Below, piece by piece: positions 14,893-17,112 of a stretch of 17,112 bases of DNA. The stretch spans positions 1 through 17,112 of the forward strand of contig DBBW01000028.1 in assembly GCA_002292405.1 (NCBI GenBank), read 5' to 3'. The notes below the pieces were generated by a model. It was given only the letters and a program-made list of their open reading frames with translations, made no database searches and was not told where the DNA came from. This stretch comes from Flavobacteriales bacterium UBA974 (GTDB lineage Bacteria; Bacteroidota; Bacteroidia; Flavobacteriales_D; Sanyastnellaceae). The position numbers were made by a program, and so were the translations under genes. Position 1 is the first letter of the stretch; every line of letters starts with the position of its first letter.

Positions 14893-17112
14893 TCAGTACT
14901 TTAAAGATACTGTACCCGTAATTGGCGGGTCGTATGGGGTTAACACAATCGTATAATAATAATCAGCAACAGGAAGACGTTGGTTGTTAAACCTCCCATT
15001 CCAATGAACATCGCCCTCGTTTGAGTGAAACAACAGTTGACCATATCTGTTGTAAACTTTAACTTCTGACAAAGGGAAATCGAGTAGACCTCCGACGATC
15101 CACTCATCGTTGTAACCGTCTCCATTCGGCGTAATAGCATCGGCTATAAACAAACATCCTTCAATGTGAGTGATCGACTCCACGGTTGTGATGTTACAAC
15201 CTATAGCATCTGTTACTGTGACAGAATATACATCTTCTGTAAGCCCTATAGCCGTAGAAGAGGTTTGGTTGTAAGGGTCACTCCACAAATAGGTGAATGG
15301 GGAATCACCGCCATCAATGGAAACCGTAATGGTTCCATCTTCGGCATTCCAACAAGTAACAGGAGAAGGGAAAGTAGTTAAAACCATATCGGTAATTATA
15401 CCAACACTAATAGAGAAAGTATCAGTGATCTCGCACCCCAGCACATCGGTCACGATTGCAGTGTAGGTCATCTCACTTAAGTTATTTAAGTTAGCAACGT
15501 TTCCTAGAGTGTCAACAACAGTCCAGGTAAGTTCACCCGTTCCACCGGCTGGTAAAACATCTGCAGAACCATCACTCATACCTGTGCAAGTTGCAGGAGA
15601 TTCTGTAATGAGTAACGTTAATGGTGGTGGTGCGTCAATTAGAAACGGAATTTGATTTTCACATCCATTTTCATCAACAACAGTAGCAAAGTAATCGGAA
15701 GTACATAAACTATCTAAAGACTCCGATACTACACCGGTGATAGAGTTAGTTATTTGAACTGCCAACTCTCCAGTACCTCCGAAATACAAAAGATCAACAG
15801 CCCCGTTACAATCACTTCCACAGCTAATAGGAGCAGCAGAGACAATTTGCAACGTTAAAGGATCAGGATCCGTAATTTCCACTATTTCTATTTCTGGAGA
15901 ACACCCGAAGGAATCAATGATCTGAACATTGTAAATACCCGGTGCTAAATCTGATGATGAATTAGGGAGTAGGAGAGTATCAGTATTAACTGATAAGTAC
16001 AACTCTCCAGATCCACCAGATGCTTCAGCACTAATCATTCCGTTTGCATTACCATGACAATCAATTTGCTCGGTTGAAATTACGGCCACAATAGGCTGGG
16101 GACAATTAATGGTTATAACAGTATCTAAAGAACATCCTTCATTGTCTTGAACCGTAAAAGAAAAAGATCCAATACCCTCATGGCAAATTAAGTTAGTCCA
16201 ACATTCATCTTGTCCATCAACAGAAGCGACAGGATTGCCACTGGGGTCATCAACAGAAATCGTCAAACTACCTGTACCTCCTATTGGTGGTTCTAGCAAA
16301 CAAACAGTTGCGTCTCCAGCACCAAAACAATCATTGTCAGGTCCAAGATCAAAGTCAGCCTCAATAGGATCAGGTGCGGTTACAACAAACGTAGTCGTAT
16401 CCCTACAGTAAAATTCATCAACAATGACCATAGAATAATTTCCAGGCGACAAGTCATCGAATGAAGAATTATTTTGAGCGTCAACAATTGTATTTCCTCC
16501 TTGGTCTAAAAGACTATATGTAGCTTGATCCGCTGCACCAAGGCCCAAGAACTCAACTTCTACAGTTGAAGATCCTCCAGCACAAGGAAGTACCGCACCA
16601 GTAACTGTTGCATCCTGTGAAAGGTATGGTTCGCAAGGGTTCAATGTACATTCATAAACATCATTAAATTCTAGAGAATTTTCTTGATCACCTTGTACAA
16701 AAACACTAAAATTAGCTCCTAAACACCAATCACCACAAGTAGTTACTTGAGCGACTAAAATCCGTAAATCACTTCCAGCAATAGCATTTATGGGAGTAGA
16801 CTCGGGAGTGACTAAGGTATAGATCGCACCATCTGATACTGAAGAAGAACATATTTCAGAACCATCAGAAAGGCCTACTGGACTTGGTAAATCACCTGCC
16901 GCATCAGCACTTTCCATCCCGATCGTCCAATAGGTGTCATATTCAAACAAGGGAAAAGCATCCCAGAAGACACTTGAATTACCCCCATCCATAACCGATG
17001 ATGAAGATACCGGATTGATACAACCACAAGGAGCGTCTATTTCCAAAGGAATTGTTACTCCAGATGGAGAATTTTGAGCATTAATTGTACTCAAAACATC
17101 CGTTGTATTCGT
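14893..17112 (-). CDS. Type IX secretion cargo with SprB-like repeats and gliding-motility C-terminal domain (5' end cut off)
   Basis: At least 739 residues are visible; the frame remains open through the window edge, so the N-terminus and signal peptide lie outside and no start is assigned. At the C-terminus, ITPNGDGYNDEW, VKVYNRYGQLLF, WNGRFNNQRLPVADYYY and GTVSLKY mark the gliding motility-associated C-terminal domain (type B sorting signal) by which cargo crosses the outer membrane through the type IX system. Before it lie about six repeats of ~80 residues, each with a Cys-rich opening (DCFGAGDA, DCHGNANG, SCGSDCNG, TCTGMSDG, TCWNAEDG) followed by a GGTGELxxxV strand, as in SprB. It is probably a large surface adhesin or matrix protein. 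The downstream porP/sprF gene is its likely partner. Confidence 0.93.
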   Translation of the reverse strand, partial: TNTTDVLSTINAQNSPSGVTIPLEIDAPCGCINPVSSSSVMDGGNSSVFWDAFPLFEYDTYWTIGMESADAAGDLPSPVGLSDGSEICSSSVSDGAIYTLVTPESTPINAIAGSDLRILVAQVTTCGDWCLGANFSVFVQGDQENSLEFNDVYECTLNPCEPYLSQDATVTGAVLPCAGGSSTVEVEFLGLGAADQATYSLLDQGGNTIVDAQNNSSFDDLSPGNYSMVIVDEFYCRDTTTFVVTAPDPIEADFDLGPDNDCFGAGDATVCLLEPPIGGTGSLTISVDDPSGNPVASVDGQDECWTNLICHEGIGSFSFTVQDNEGCSLDTVITINCPQPIVAVISTEQIDCHGNANGMISAEASGGSGELYLSVNTDTLLLPNSSSDLAPGIYNVQIIDSFGCSPEIEIVEITDPDPLTLQIVSAAPISCGSDCNGAVDLLYFGGTGELAVQITNSITGVVSESLDSLCTSDYFATVVDENGCENQIPFLIDAPPPLTLLITESPATCTGMSDGSADVLPAGGTGELTWTVVDTLGNVANLNNLSEMTYTAIVTDVLGCEITDTFSISVGIITDMVLTTFPSPVTCWNAEDGTITVSIDGGDSPFTYLWSDPYNQTSSTAIGLTEDVYSVTVTDAIGCNITTVESITHIEGCLFIADAITPNGDGYNDEWIVGGLLDFPLSEVKVYNRYGQLLFHSNEGDVHWNGRFNNQRLPVADYYYTIVLTPYDPPITGTVSLKY
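15280..16345 (-). repeat. SprB-like coding repeats
   Basis: Five clear units within the cargo gene, with their Cys-x(2-4)-G/D-DG openings at roughly 16330, 16055, 15815, 15580 and 15350, about 230-275 bases apart. A more divergent unit precedes them (LPCAGGSSTVEVEF, near 16580). The units are too diverged at the DNA level to be simple tandem duplications, which suggests an old array. Confidence 0.75.

Overview
The window reads as Bacteroidota DNA, most likely Flavobacteriales. The reasons are a PorP/SprF-type outer-membrane protein next to a large secreted protein with SprB-like repeats and a gliding-motility/type IX secretion C-terminal domain, a FISUMP-domain protein, a Bacteroidota-type ECF sigma factor, promoters of the TTG-N19-TAnnTTTG kind, and weak ribosome binding sites. 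No genus can be named from sequence alone.

Region 1 (1-1643): a small cupin lipoprotein gene (minus) diverges from a secreted FISUMP protein with a dockerin-like calcium-loop motif (plus). A tRNA-Arg(ACG) follows on the minus strand, with a clear Bacteroidota promoter and a rho-independent terminator.

Region 2 (1644-2585): about 0.94 kb without a credible gene. It is rich in inverted repeats and is either an unrecognised structured RNA or a decayed element.

Region 3 (2586-9355): a two-gene minus-strand operon encodes a secreted C1-type cysteine peptidase and, 12 bp downstream, a stand-alone homologue of the methyltransferase domain that opens the saxitoxin enzyme SxtA (AprA/SxtA methyltransferase family). 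Only 26 bp away, on the plus strand, starts a 1037-residue exported M1 metallopeptidase whose last ~400 residues look like an outer-membrane beta-barrel. It ends directly against a convergent outer-membrane protein gene with no base between the stop codons.

Region 4 (9400-13259): an ECF sigma factor and a 49-codon gene form a minus-strand unit with its own terminator. The excinuclease gene uvrA diverges from it; candidate promoters of sigma and uvrA overlap. The 3' end of uvrA contains the terminator of the convergent operon that follows.

Region 5 (13260-17112): a minus-strand operon runs from a type IX secretion cargo protein (5' end beyond the window edge), through PorP/SprF, to a small exported protein of unknown function. 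Spacings are 4 and 19 bp. PorP/SprF proteins are commonly paired with such cargo and are thought to help place it at the surface.

The most interesting items are the isolated SxtA-like methyltransferase beside a secreted peptidase, the M1 peptidase/barrel fusion, and the hairpin-rich non-coding kilobase.
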